From Planctomycetota bacterium (GTDB taxonomy: Bacteria > Planctomycetota > UBA1135 > GCA-002686595): a stretch of 37,330 nt of DNA. The DNA is taken from contig JAJDEV010000053.1 of the NCBI GenBank assembly GCA_029259605.1, forward strand, positions 1 through 37,330, read 5' to 3'. Positions within the stretch are counted from its first letter, which is position 1. Each line of letters opens with the position of its first letter. Both the position numbers and the translations under genes were made by a program. The notes below the pieces were generated by a model that worked only from the letters and a program-made list of their open reading frames with translations, made no database searches and was not told the DNA's origin. This document shows, piece after piece, positions 16,190 through 23,920 of the stretch.

Positions 16190-17470
16190 ATGCAGCACGA
16201 CATCGCACCGGGTCCGCGGATCCTTCTCTACGCCCACGACTCCTACGGCCTCGGACACCTACGCCGCAGCCTCACGCTCGCCGAGGCCCTCGTTCACGGC
16301 TTTCCGTCCGCCTCGGTCGTCCTCGTCACCGGCTCGTCGTGCGCGACGTTCTTCGACTGCCCGGCAGGCGTCGACATCGTCAAGCTACCGTGCGTCTCGA
16401 AGGACGCGGGCGGCGACTACGTCCCGCGCAGCTTGCCCGGATCGCTCGACGCGACGCTTGGCCTGCGCCGCGCGATCCTCGCCGAGACGTTCCGCGCCTT
16501 CGCACCGGACCTCCTGATCGTCGATCACCAGGTCGTGGGGTTGCACGGCGAAGTGCTCCCGCTCCTGACGGCGGCGCGCGCGCAGGGCACGCGGACCATC
16601 CTCGGCATCCGCGACGTCATCGACTCTCCGGACGTCGTCGCCCACGAGTGGAGCACCGACGATTGCCGCTGGGCCCTCGCAAACGCCTACGATCGCGTCT
16701 GCGTGTACGGCACGCCTGAGGTCTTCGACACACGGGCCGAGTACCCGATCCCGCCGGAGCTCTCGCAGCGGGTCGAGTTCACGGGTTACGTCGTCCGCGA
16801 GGGCGCGAGCCCGACGTTGCACCCGATTCCGTCCCTGCGCTCCCAGGTCCTCGTGACGATGGGCGGCGGCGAGGACGGCGCGGAGCGTATCGAGGCCTAC
16901 CTCGACTGTCTCGAGCTCACCGAGCCGAGCTTCGACAGCGTCATCGTCACCGGCCCGCTGCTCGACGGTCGCGAGGCCCGTCGCCTGCGACGGCGCGCGC
17001 GTCAGATCTACGGGGCGGAGGTCCATCGCTCGCACGCCGACCTTCCGAAGCGCCTCGCCGAGTGCTCGGCGGTCGTCTGCATGGCCGGCTACAACACGTG
17101 CGCCGAGGTCCTCGCGAGCGGCAAGCCCGCCGTCCTGCTTCCGCGCACGCAACCGCGGCGCGAACAAGCGATCCGCGCCGAGCGTTTCGAGCGCCTCGGC
17201 CTCGCGACGGCGCTCTTCGACCTCGATCCGGTGCGCTTGCGTCGAGCCGTCGACGCCGCCGTCGACGCCGCCGTCACGTCGAAGCGCCCGACGCCCGAGA
17301 CGCCGAGCCTGGACGGTGCGCGCCAGGTCTGCCGCATCGCCGCAGAGCTCCTCGCCCCCTCGGGTCGCGGGCGCTCGAACCGCGCGAACCCCGAACCGGC
17401 CGCGGCGCTCACCAGCATCTCGGCCCAGCGCGCCTCCGTCGGTCGCGCCGAGCGAGGCCTCGCGTCGTGA
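16190..17470 (+). CDS. Glycosyltransferase, COG4671/MurG-like (GT-B)
   Basis: This 426-residue protein begins with LLYAHDSYGLGHLRRSLTLA, the N-terminal signature of the COG4671 predicted glycosyltransferases, which are related to MurG/GT28. The C-terminal nucleotide-sugar-binding part shows VLVTMGGGEDG, a HSHADLPKRLAECSAVVCMAGY-like region, and a CAEVLASGKPAVLLPR motif. The last 50 residues are low-complexity. The ATG at 16190 is the only reasonable start before the first conserved strand and falls almost on the predicted sigma-54 transcript start. It is the first gene of a run to 25668, and the next gene overlaps it as GTGA. Confidence 0.87.
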   Translation: MQHDIAPGPRILLYAHDSYGLGHLRRSLTLAEALVHGFPSASVVLVTGSSCATFFDCPAGVDIVKLPCVSKDAGGDYVPRSLPGSLDATLGLRRAILAETFRAFAPDLLIVDHQVVGLHGEVLPLLTAARAQGTRTILGIRDVIDSPDVVAHEWSTDDCRWALANAYDRVCVYGTPEVFDTRAEYPIPPELSQRVEFTGYVVREGASPTLHPIPSLRSQVLVTMGGGEDGAERIEAYLDCLELTEPSFDSVIVTGPLLDGREARRLRRRARQIYGAEVHRSHADLPKRLAECSAVVCMAGYNTCAEVLASGKPAVLLPRTQPRREQAIRAERFERLGLATALFDLDPVRLRRAVDAAVDAAVTSKRPTPETPSLDGARQVCRIAAELLAPSGRGRSNRANPEPAAALTSISAQRASVGRAERGLAS

Positions 17471-18717
17471 GCCAGCCGCGCCTCGCCTACCTGCTCAAGA
17501 AGTTCCCGCGTCTGTCGGAGACCTTCGTCCTGAACGAGATCCTCGCGCAGGAAGCGCTCGGCGTTCCGGTCCACGTCTTCTCGCGTCGCGCCGCGGACGA
17601 CGAGCCGCGGCACCCAGAGCTCGGGCGACTGCGCGCCGAGATCGAGACGCTGCCCGACAAGCGCGAGCTCGACCCGTGGGAAACGCTCTTCTTCGGAACG
17701 TGGAACGCGGAGGAGTCCTTCGCGCGCGTCGGACGCGTGGTCGAAGCGGGGCGGGAGTGGAAGCACCCGCGCTTCCCCACGCTGCTCGCCGAGGCGCTCT
17801 TCCTCTACGGACGAATGCGCGAGCTCGGCATCGACCACGTGCATGCGCACTTCGCCACCGATTCCGCCGTCGTCGCGATGCTCGTGCACGAGCTCGGCGG
17901 ACCGAGCTTCAGCCTGACGGTGCACGCGAAGGACATCTATCGCAGCACCGTTTCGCCCGCGTTGCTGAGTCGCCTGTTCGCCGCGGCGGACTTCGTCGTC
18001 ACAGTGTGCGACGCGAACGTCCGTCACCTACACGGCCTCGTGAATGCGCGCGCGCGGACACGGATCCGCCGGCTCTACAACGGCATCGACCTTGGCGCCT
18101 TCGCGGTCACCCATGCGCGCCGCGAACCCGCTCACATCGTCTCCGTGGGACGGCTCGTGGAGAAGAAGGGCTTCGACGTGCTCGTCGACGCGTTGCAGCG
18201 ACTCGACCAACGCGCGATTCCGTTTCGCGCGACCGTGGTCGGTGACGGCGACGAGCGCGAAGCGCTGGCGAAGCGCATCGACGCGGCCGGAATCGGCGAT
18301 CGCGTGCGGCTCGCCGGCGCCCTCGACCAGGACGCGGTGCGCGACGTGCTCGCCACCGGCACGGTCCTCTGCCTGCCCTGCGTCATCGGCGCGGACGGCA
18401 ACCGAGACGCGCTGCCCACCGTCCTGCTCGAGGCGCTCGCATCGGGACTCCCGGTCGTATCGACACCCGTCACGGGCATCCCCGAAATCGTCGACCGAGG
18501 ACGCGCCGGCGTGCTCGTTCCCGAGCACGACGCGGACGCGACGGCGAACGCGCTGGAGCGGCTCCTCGCCGATCCAGCGGAGCGCGCGCGCTTGGCTCGC
18601 GCCGGGCGGGCGCGGGCTGAAGAGCTGTTTCACATCGAGTCGAACTCGCGCGTGCTGCACGGCTGGTTCAACGAGTCTCTGAGCAAAGGAGAATCGTCAT
18701 GCGCGTTGCCTGCGTGA
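17467..18717 (+). CDS. Glycosyltransferase family 4
   Basis: This 416-residue GT-B enzyme has an N-terminal YLLKKFPRLSETFVLNEI signature typical of GT4 proteins of exopolysaccharide loci. It also has a HVHAHFATDSAVVA segment, a SLTVHAKDIYR acceptor-side motif, and a GT4 C-terminal domain with SVGRLVEKKGFDVL and LPTVLLEALASGLPVVSTP. It starts with GTG overlapping the previous stop. Its 3' end overlaps the next gene by 19 bp, and that gene has its own AAAGGAG ribosome-binding site. It probably adds one sugar to the growing glycan in the cytoplasm. Confidence 0.9.
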   Translation: MSQPRLAYLLKKFPRLSETFVLNEILAQEALGVPVHVFSRRAADDEPRHPELGRLRAEIETLPDKRELDPWETLFFGTWNAEESFARVGRVVEAGREWKHPRFPTLLAEALFLYGRMRELGIDHVHAHFATDSAVVAMLVHELGGPSFSLTVHAKDIYRSTVSPALLSRLFAAADFVVTVCDANVRHLHGLVNARARTRIRRLYNGIDLGAFAVTHARREPAHIVSVGRLVEKKGFDVLVDALQRLDQRAIPFRATVVGDGDEREALAKRIDAAGIGDRVRLAGALDQDAVRDVLATGTVLCLPCVIGADGNRDALPTVLLEALASGLPVVSTPVTGIPEIVDRGRAGVLVPEHDADATANALERLLADPAERARLARAGRARAEELFHIESNSRVLHGWFNESLSKGESSCALPA

Positions 18718-19772
18718 ATCAGGACTCAGGAATCGCCCCGGGGCGACACAAGGGCGCGGCGATCCACATCTCGTCGATACGCCGCGCGCTCGGCGCTTGC
18801 GGGGCCGATGTCGTCGCGATCGACGAGCGCACTGGCCCCGCCATCCGCGGCGCGCTCCTTGGCGCTTCGCGGAGACTCCCCATCGACCTCATCTACGAGC
18901 GTCTGGCCCTCAGCGCGACGGCTGCCACACAGTTCGCAATCGAACGCGGCATTCCGCTCGTCCTCGAGATGAACGCGCCACTCTCGATCGAATCGGCCCG
19001 CTGGCGCGGGACGCGAATCGAAGATGTTCGCGACAGCGAGGCGTTCGTCGTGCGGCGTGCGCGACGGATCATCGCCGTCTCCAGCGCCGTGGCGGACTAC
19101 GCCATCGAACTCGGCGCGGATCCCGCGTGCGTCGATGTGATGCCGAACGGCGTCGACATCGAGCGGTTCCGTCCGCGCGGAGCGAACGACGCCGTGCGCA
19201 ACGAGCTCGTTCCGAACGACCGGTTCGCGCTGGGCTTCCACGGTCGACTGCGTCCGTGGCATGGGTTTCCGCGCCTCGTCGAAGCGATGGAGCAACTGCT
19301 CGCACTGCGCCTGCCCGTGCATCTCGTCTTGATCGGCGCCGGCAACTTCACCGACGCCATCGCGGGGCGCATCCCCAATGACCGGGTGACTCGCGTACCG
19401 TGGGTCGATCACTCAGCCATCGGCGAGTGCGTCGCAGCGTTCGACGCGCTGCCGCTTTCGTACCCCCCGGACGCTCCCTGCTACTTCTCGCCTCTGAAGC
19501 TGGCCGAGGCGATGGCGTGCGGTGTCGTACCTGTCGTACCTAACCTCGGTGACCTCGCGACGATCGTGGGGCACGGTACGAGTGGTCTCGTGTACGACGC
19601 GGGCAGCACGCGCGGTCTGGTCGATGCGATCCGAACGCTCCTCAGCAGCAAAGACGATCACGAACGCCTCGCACGCGGAGCGCGCCGTGTCGCGGCGCTC
19701 CATAGCTGGGATCGCATCGCCGCCTCGATCCTCGCGACGGGCACCGAGTCCCGCACGGGACTTCCGTCGTGA
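18699..19772 (+). CDS. Glycosyltransferase family 4 (second)
   Basis: This 357-residue GT4 enzyme opens with a KGAAIHISSIRRALGACG loop and has IDLIYERLALSATAA and a LEMNAPLSIE segment. The C-terminal half has VMPNGVDIERFRP, LGFHGRLRPWHGF and the donor-binding SPLKLAEAMACGVVPVVP. It overlaps the preceding gene by 19 bp and is preceded by AAAGGAG 6 bp before the ATG, so it is translated independently within the same transcript. The donor and acceptor sugars cannot be read from the sequence. Confidence 0.9.
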   Translation: MRVACVNQDSGIAPGRHKGAAIHISSIRRALGACGADVVAIDERTGPAIRGALLGASRRLPIDLIYERLALSATAATQFAIERGIPLVLEMNAPLSIESARWRGTRIEDVRDSEAFVVRRARRIIAVSSAVADYAIELGADPACVDVMPNGVDIERFRPRGANDAVRNELVPNDRFALGFHGRLRPWHGFPRLVEAMEQLLALRLPVHLVLIGAGNFTDAIAGRIPNDRVTRVPWVDHSAIGECVAAFDALPLSYPPDAPCYFSPLKLAEAMACGVVPVVPNLGDLATIVGHGTSGLVYDAGSTRGLVDAIRTLLSSKDDHERLARGARRVAALHSWDRIAASILATGTESRTGLPS

Positions 19773-21544
19773 AGCCCAAGGCGACTGCACTGCGCGGCTT
19801 CGCGATCGCGCGACGGTTCGCACCGGAGCTCGTCGAGCATCGGTCTCGCTTCGCGCGCATCGCTGTTCTCGCTCTGTCGTTGGCGGCGCTCCAGCTCCTG
19901 CGTCCGTGGCCGATCCAATGGGTGTTCGACGGCGCGCTCGTCCCGACCGGCGAGTCGCGCTGGTCCGCGCGCGCCGTCATATGGATCGGTGCCAGCACGA
20001 CGCTCGCGATCGCGGTCGTGTACGCGCTCGTTCAGTACATCCGCAACATCGACCTGGCCGATCTGGAGCACCGCGTCACGCGCGGGTTGCGCTACCGAAT
20101 TTTCGCGCACCTGACGCGCCTGTCGCCGCTCTATCACTCGCGCCAGAAGTCGGGCGACCTCCTCGTACGGCTCATGGGCGACGTGCCGATGGTGACGACG
20201 ATGATCGTGGAGTCTCCGATCGAGCTCTTCGCGCGCGCCGTCATCGTCATCGGAACGATCATCGTGATGGCCATCCTCGATCCGCTGCTGACGATCACGG
20301 TGCTCGGCGTCGTACCACCGCTCGTGCTCGTCGTGCGCTGGGTCTCGGGTCACATCCGCGTCGCCGTACGCAAGCAACGCAAGAAGGAGGGAGCGCTCGC
20401 CGACTACCTGCACGAGGCGATCGCCGCGACGGAGACCGTCCAATCCCTCGGCGGGTCGCAGCAGGTCGTGCGCAAGTTCGCGCGCGGCAATCGGCGTAGC
20501 GCGCGCGCTGGCCTGAAGGCGCGCAGGCTCGTCGAGCGGCTCTCGGGATCCGTAGAGTCACTGCTCGGGTGTGTAACCGCCGGAGTGCTCGCCCTCGGGA
20601 GCCTGCGCGTCGTCGACGGGCGCCTGACGCCGGGCGAGCTGCTCGTCTTCCTTTCGTACACGCGTGCCCTGGTCAAGCCGATGCGCGCCGCCTCGAAACA
20701 CGCGACGCGCATCGCGAAGGGAACGGCCTGCGGTGAGCGCATTCTCGCGATCCTCGACGAGAACGGGTTCGTCAGGAGCAAGCCGGACGCACAGCCGACG
20801 CCCACGGACCCGACACGCCTCACGTTCGACGACGTCTCGTTCGCGTACCCGGACGGCACGACGGCGCTCGACTCGTTCGCCGTCGAGTTTCGTCGTGGAG
20901 AGCTCTCCGCCCTCGTCGGTCGGAGCGGCGCCGGGAAGTCGACCGCCGCGCTGCTCGCGCTGCGCCTCTTCGACCCCGACTCCGGCAACATCCGACTCGA
21001 CGGTCTGTCGCTCGACGAGTTCGACCTCGAATCGCTGCGCGATCGGGTCGGCTTAGCGCTGCAACAGACCACGTTCTTCGGTGCGTCGATTCGGGAGAAC
21101 CTCCTGCTCGGGCGTCCTGACGCATCGGACGAGGAGATCACGGAAGCGCTGCGTGCCTCGGGATCCGAAGCCTTCGTCGCGCAGCAGCCGGGCGGGATCG
21201 ACGCCGTGCTCGGCGCCGCGGGACGCGGGCTTTCGGGAGGCGAATCGAGCCGCCTCGCGCTCGCACGAACGCTCCTTCGACAGACGCCGATCCTGATCCT
21301 CGACGAGCCCTTCGCAGGCCTCGACCGCAAGGCCGTCCTGCACGTGGCCGAGACGCTGCACGGTTTGGCGCACGACCGCATCGTGATCGTCATCGCGCAC
21401 GACTTCGAGCGACTCGACGTCTACGACCACGTCGTTTTCATGGAGCACGGCCGCGCAAAGGACTCGGGCTCGCACGCGGAGCTCCTTGCGCGACTTCCCA
21501 AGTACGCCGAGACCGTCCGCACGCGGACGGAGGTGGTGTCGTGA
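19769..21544 (+). CDS. ABC exporter half-transporter (permease fused to ATPase)
   Basis: This 591-residue protein has an N-terminal type 1 exporter membrane domain (about residues 25-330) and a C-terminal ATPase. Walker A is GRSGAGKS (384-391, Lys390), the signature is LSGGE (488-492), Walker B is ILILDE (508-513), and an H-loop follows in IVIAHDFERLD. It is MsbA-like in layout and would work as a homodimer to move a lipid-linked or amphipathic glycan product across the inner membrane. It starts with GTG overlapping the preceding stop, between the glycosyltransferases and the kinases. No Wzx or Wzy is in the window, so this is the only visible exporter for the run. Confidence 0.92.
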   Translation: MKPKATALRGFAIARRFAPELVEHRSRFARIAVLALSLAALQLLRPWPIQWVFDGALVPTGESRWSARAVIWIGASTTLAIAVVYALVQYIRNIDLADLEHRVTRGLRYRIFAHLTRLSPLYHSRQKSGDLLVRLMGDVPMVTTMIVESPIELFARAVIVIGTIIVMAILDPLLTITVLGVVPPLVLVVRWVSGHIRVAVRKQRKKEGALADYLHEAIAATETVQSLGGSQQVVRKFARGNRRSARAGLKARRLVERLSGSVESLLGCVTAGVLALGSLRVVDGRLTPGELLVFLSYTRALVKPMRAASKHATRIAKGTACGERILAILDENGFVRSKPDAQPTPTDPTRLTFDDVSFAYPDGTTALDSFAVEFRRGELSALVGRSGAGKSTAALLALRLFDPDSGNIRLDGLSLDEFDLESLRDRVGLALQQTTFFGASIRENLLLGRPDASDEEITEALRASGSEAFVAQQPGGIDAVLGAAGRGLSGGESSRLALARTLLRQTPILILDEPFAGLDRKAVLHVAETLHGLAHDRIVIVIAHDFERLDVYDHVVFMEHGRAKDSGSHAELLARLPKYAETVRTRTEVVS

Positions 21545-22848
21545 TCGGACTCCGCGCGCACGCGCGCGACGCGCAGCTCCCCGCGGCGGCGGGAGATGAA
21601 GCACTCACGGCTCCCGACAGCGCGACCGTCGCTGCGGTCGTCGAGCTGGAGTTCCTCCGCGACGACAGCGTGTCGGTCGCGGCGACCGACTGGAACTACG
21701 CGCGGTGGAAGCCCGGAGTCTCCATCACGTGCGGCTACGATCTCACCCTATCCGACGAGCGTCACTTGCACGTCGTCGCGAAGCGTTACGCCGACGGGAA
21801 GGACCGGCTCCTCGCAGAGCGCGACGATCCGCGCCACACGGGCGACTGCTCCGACCTGCTGCGCATGCGCTGGTGGATCGGCTCGGACGCGCTCGTTCTA
21901 TCGGTGTTTCCGATGGACCGTGAACTCCCCGGCCTCGCCGGACTGCGCGACAACCGCCGCCTCGCGCGCATGCTCGAGGAGGCGCACGTCGTTCCAGCGC
22001 GCAGCATCCGCCGTCGGACGATCGAGTACGAACCCCTGCGCTACAAGCCCGAGCGCCGGTGCGTTGCGCGAATCGACATGGGGCTTCGCAGCCCGGACGT
22101 TTCCAGGCTCACAGTCGCGGCACGCATCCACCCGCGAGCCGCAGCGGCCCGCATCGCCACGCGACGCCGCGTGTTCGCAGCAGCCGGCGGGGAAGACCTC
22201 GCCCCGCGGCTCCTCGCGTACGACGCGCAGATGGGTCTACTCCTCGAAGAGTGGCTCGATGTCTCGGTACCGCCGAGTACACGCTTCGATCACGCGTACG
22301 ACGCCGGCGCGCTCGTGGCGGCGCTGCATCGGCTGCCGCTGCCCGCCTCGGAGCCAGAGCGCGCGGCGCTTCGCCGGTCCCACGACGCACACGCGGCGGC
22401 CGCCGACCGCGCGCGGCTCTTTCGCGTCGACCCGACGCTGGTCGCGCCGCACAACCGACGGGCCGCGCTCGTCTCCGACGAACGGTCTACGTGGGTTCAC
22501 GGCGATCTCCACGCGGATCAGGTCGGGCAGCGCACTCGTCGTGCGGCGCACGCGTGCGACTGGAGCCTGCTCGACCTCGACTGCGTCGGCGTCGGCGACC
22601 CGCTGCGCGACCTCGCGTCCTGGATCGCGGACGACCTAAACGCCGACGACGCGCGCAGTCCCCACGCCGCGGCGGAATCCCTGCTCTGCGGCTATGCCGA
22701 GAACGGCGGAGAGCGCGTGAGCATCTCCCGCCTTTGGAGCCTCGTCCGCGAGGCCCTCGTAGATCGCGCAGCCGCGTCGATTCGACGACTCGAGCGCGAT
22801 GCCATTCCCCACGCCCGGCGCTCGCTCGAGCGAGCGAAAGGACTCTGA
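21541..22848 (+). CDS. APH-like phosphotransferase (first of a pair)
   Basis: This 435-residue protein has the aminoglycoside/choline kinase fold: a YKPERRCVARI segment (168-178), a catalytic loop WVHGDLHADQ (318-327) and a LLDLDCVGVGDPLRDLAS metal-binding region (Asp347). The usual H-G-D-x4-N has Gln327 in place of Asn. The strand aligned with the second paralogue's Lys (IVKGY) reads TVAARI, so the ATP-binding Lys may be missing or displaced (Lys81 lies in an N-terminal extension). It may phosphorylate a sugar or small-molecule part of the exported product. It starts with GTG overlapping the ABC gene stop. Confidence 0.82.
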   Translation: MIGLRAHARDAQLPAAAGDEALTAPDSATVAAVVELEFLRDDSVSVAATDWNYARWKPGVSITCGYDLTLSDERHLHVVAKRYADGKDRLLAERDDPRHTGDCSDLLRMRWWIGSDALVLSVFPMDRELPGLAGLRDNRRLARMLEEAHVVPARSIRRRTIEYEPLRYKPERRCVARIDMGLRSPDVSRLTVAARIHPRAAAARIATRRRVFAAAGGEDLAPRLLAYDAQMGLLLEEWLDVSVPPSTRFDHAYDAGALVAALHRLPLPASEPERAALRRSHDAHAAAADRARLFRVDPTLVAPHNRRAALVSDERSTWVHGDLHADQVGQRTRRAAHACDWSLLDLDCVGVGDPLRDLASWIADDLNADDARSPHAAAESLLCGYAENGGERVSISRLWSLVREALVDRAAASIRRLERDAIPHARRSLERAKGL

Positions 22849-22849
22849 G

Positions 22850-23920
22850 ATGACCGCCCGACTCGACGTCGCGCTCGAAGCGCTCCAACCTCTGCTGAAT
22901 ACCCACGACGCGAGTGCGGCTGTCGACCGAGTGGACATCGGCGCGGGCGGCGACCTGCGGCTCTCGATCATGGAGTCCGGCCGCCCCCGTTGGTTCGGAC
23001 ACGACGATCGCGGCCTGGTGGAGCAGCTGCCGCAGCACGACACGGGCATTCCGCTCGCGAGCCGGCTCAAGGCGACGGACCGGTTGCTCGCATACCGACC
23101 GGGTCGACGGATCGTGATCGCGCGCGAGTCGCGCGGCGAGCGCACGATCGTGAAGGGCTATCGCCGCCGCCGCTCGGAGAAGGCGGCTCGGTTGCACCGC
23201 ATCGCCGCGTCGACGGTCGCGTCACACGAGCTGCGGATTCCGCAGCTCTACTTCCACGGCGCGCAGCTCGACGCGCTCGTCTTCGAGAACCTAGTCGGCC
23301 GACCACTGCGTCCGGTCGAAGCATCCGTGGACGCGTTCTTCGCCGTGGGTTCCTCACTGCGCGGCTTCCAAGCGGCGGCGAGTGCAGCGCCCCTGAACGA
23401 CTTCTCCGTCGAGGACGAGCTCGCCGTTCTCCGGCGTTGGAGCGAGCGTGCGGAGCTCGTTCTCGGTGATCTACCAAACGATTGGATCGCGACCTGCTTC
23501 CGCGTGCGTGACCTGGGACAGCGCCTACCGGAGCCACGCATCGGGCTGTGCCACCGCGACCTTCACGACGGTCAGTTCCTGGAAATGGAGCACGGCATCG
23601 CGCTGCTCGATTTCGACCTCCTCTGTCGCGCCGACACTGCGCTCGACCCGGCCAACCTCCTCGCGCACTTCACGCTGCGCGCGCTGCAACGTGCCGACGG
23701 CGCAACCGATTCGAGCGCGCACCAGGCAGGCGAGGCGCTCCTGGACGGACTGTGCGAAACGGACGACGCGTCGTTCGGTGCGCGACTCCGCTTCTACCAG
23801 GCGACGTCCTTCCTTCGACTGGCGCTCGTCTATGCGGTTCGGCCGCGGTGGCGCCATCTCTCCGACACCTTGACCCGAATCGGTTCTCGCTGCCTCGACG
23901 AGTCGGAGTCGCGATGTTGA
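22850..23920 (+). CDS. APH-like phosphotransferase (second of a pair)
   Basis: This 356-residue paralogue-like kinase shows AYRPGRRIVIARES and TIVKGYRRRRSEKAARLHRI (ATP-binding Lys), then LCHRDLHDGQFLEMEHGIALLD-type catalytic and metal-binding loops (HRDLHDGQ, LLDFDLLC). As in its neighbour, the catalytic-loop Asn is Gln. It starts at the ATG at 22850, one base after the previous TGA, with GAAAGGA upstream, and it overlaps the outer-membrane gene by 7 bp. It probably acts on the same glycan precursor pathway (inference). Aminoglycoside resistance is unlikely in this context. Confidence 0.85.
   Translation: MTARLDVALEALQPLLNTHDASAAVDRVDIGAGGDLRLSIMESGRPRWFGHDDRGLVEQLPQHDTGIPLASRLKATDRLLAYRPGRRIVIARESRGERTIVKGYRRRRSEKAARLHRIAASTVASHELRIPQLYFHGAQLDALVFENLVGRPLRPVEASVDAFFAVGSSLRGFQAAASAAPLNDFSVEDELAVLRRWSERAELVLGDLPNDWIATCFRVRDLGQRLPEPRIGLCHRDLHDGQFLEMEHGIALLDFDLLCRADTALDPANLLAHFTLRALQRADGATDSSAHQAGEALLDGLCETDDASFGARLRFYQATSFLRLALVYAVRPRWRHLSDTLTRIGSRCLDESESRC

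Noticed and set aside
14588..17470. A 960-residue version of the first glycosyltransferase
   Set aside because: The upstream part is antisense to the secreted protein gene and Arg-rich. The conserved domain and promoter put the start at 16190.
21541..23920. Aminoglycoside-resistance genes
   Set aside because: The fold is APH-like, but the genes sit in a glycan export run, are paired, and lack the canonical catalytic Asn. Nothing indicates an antibiotic substrate.
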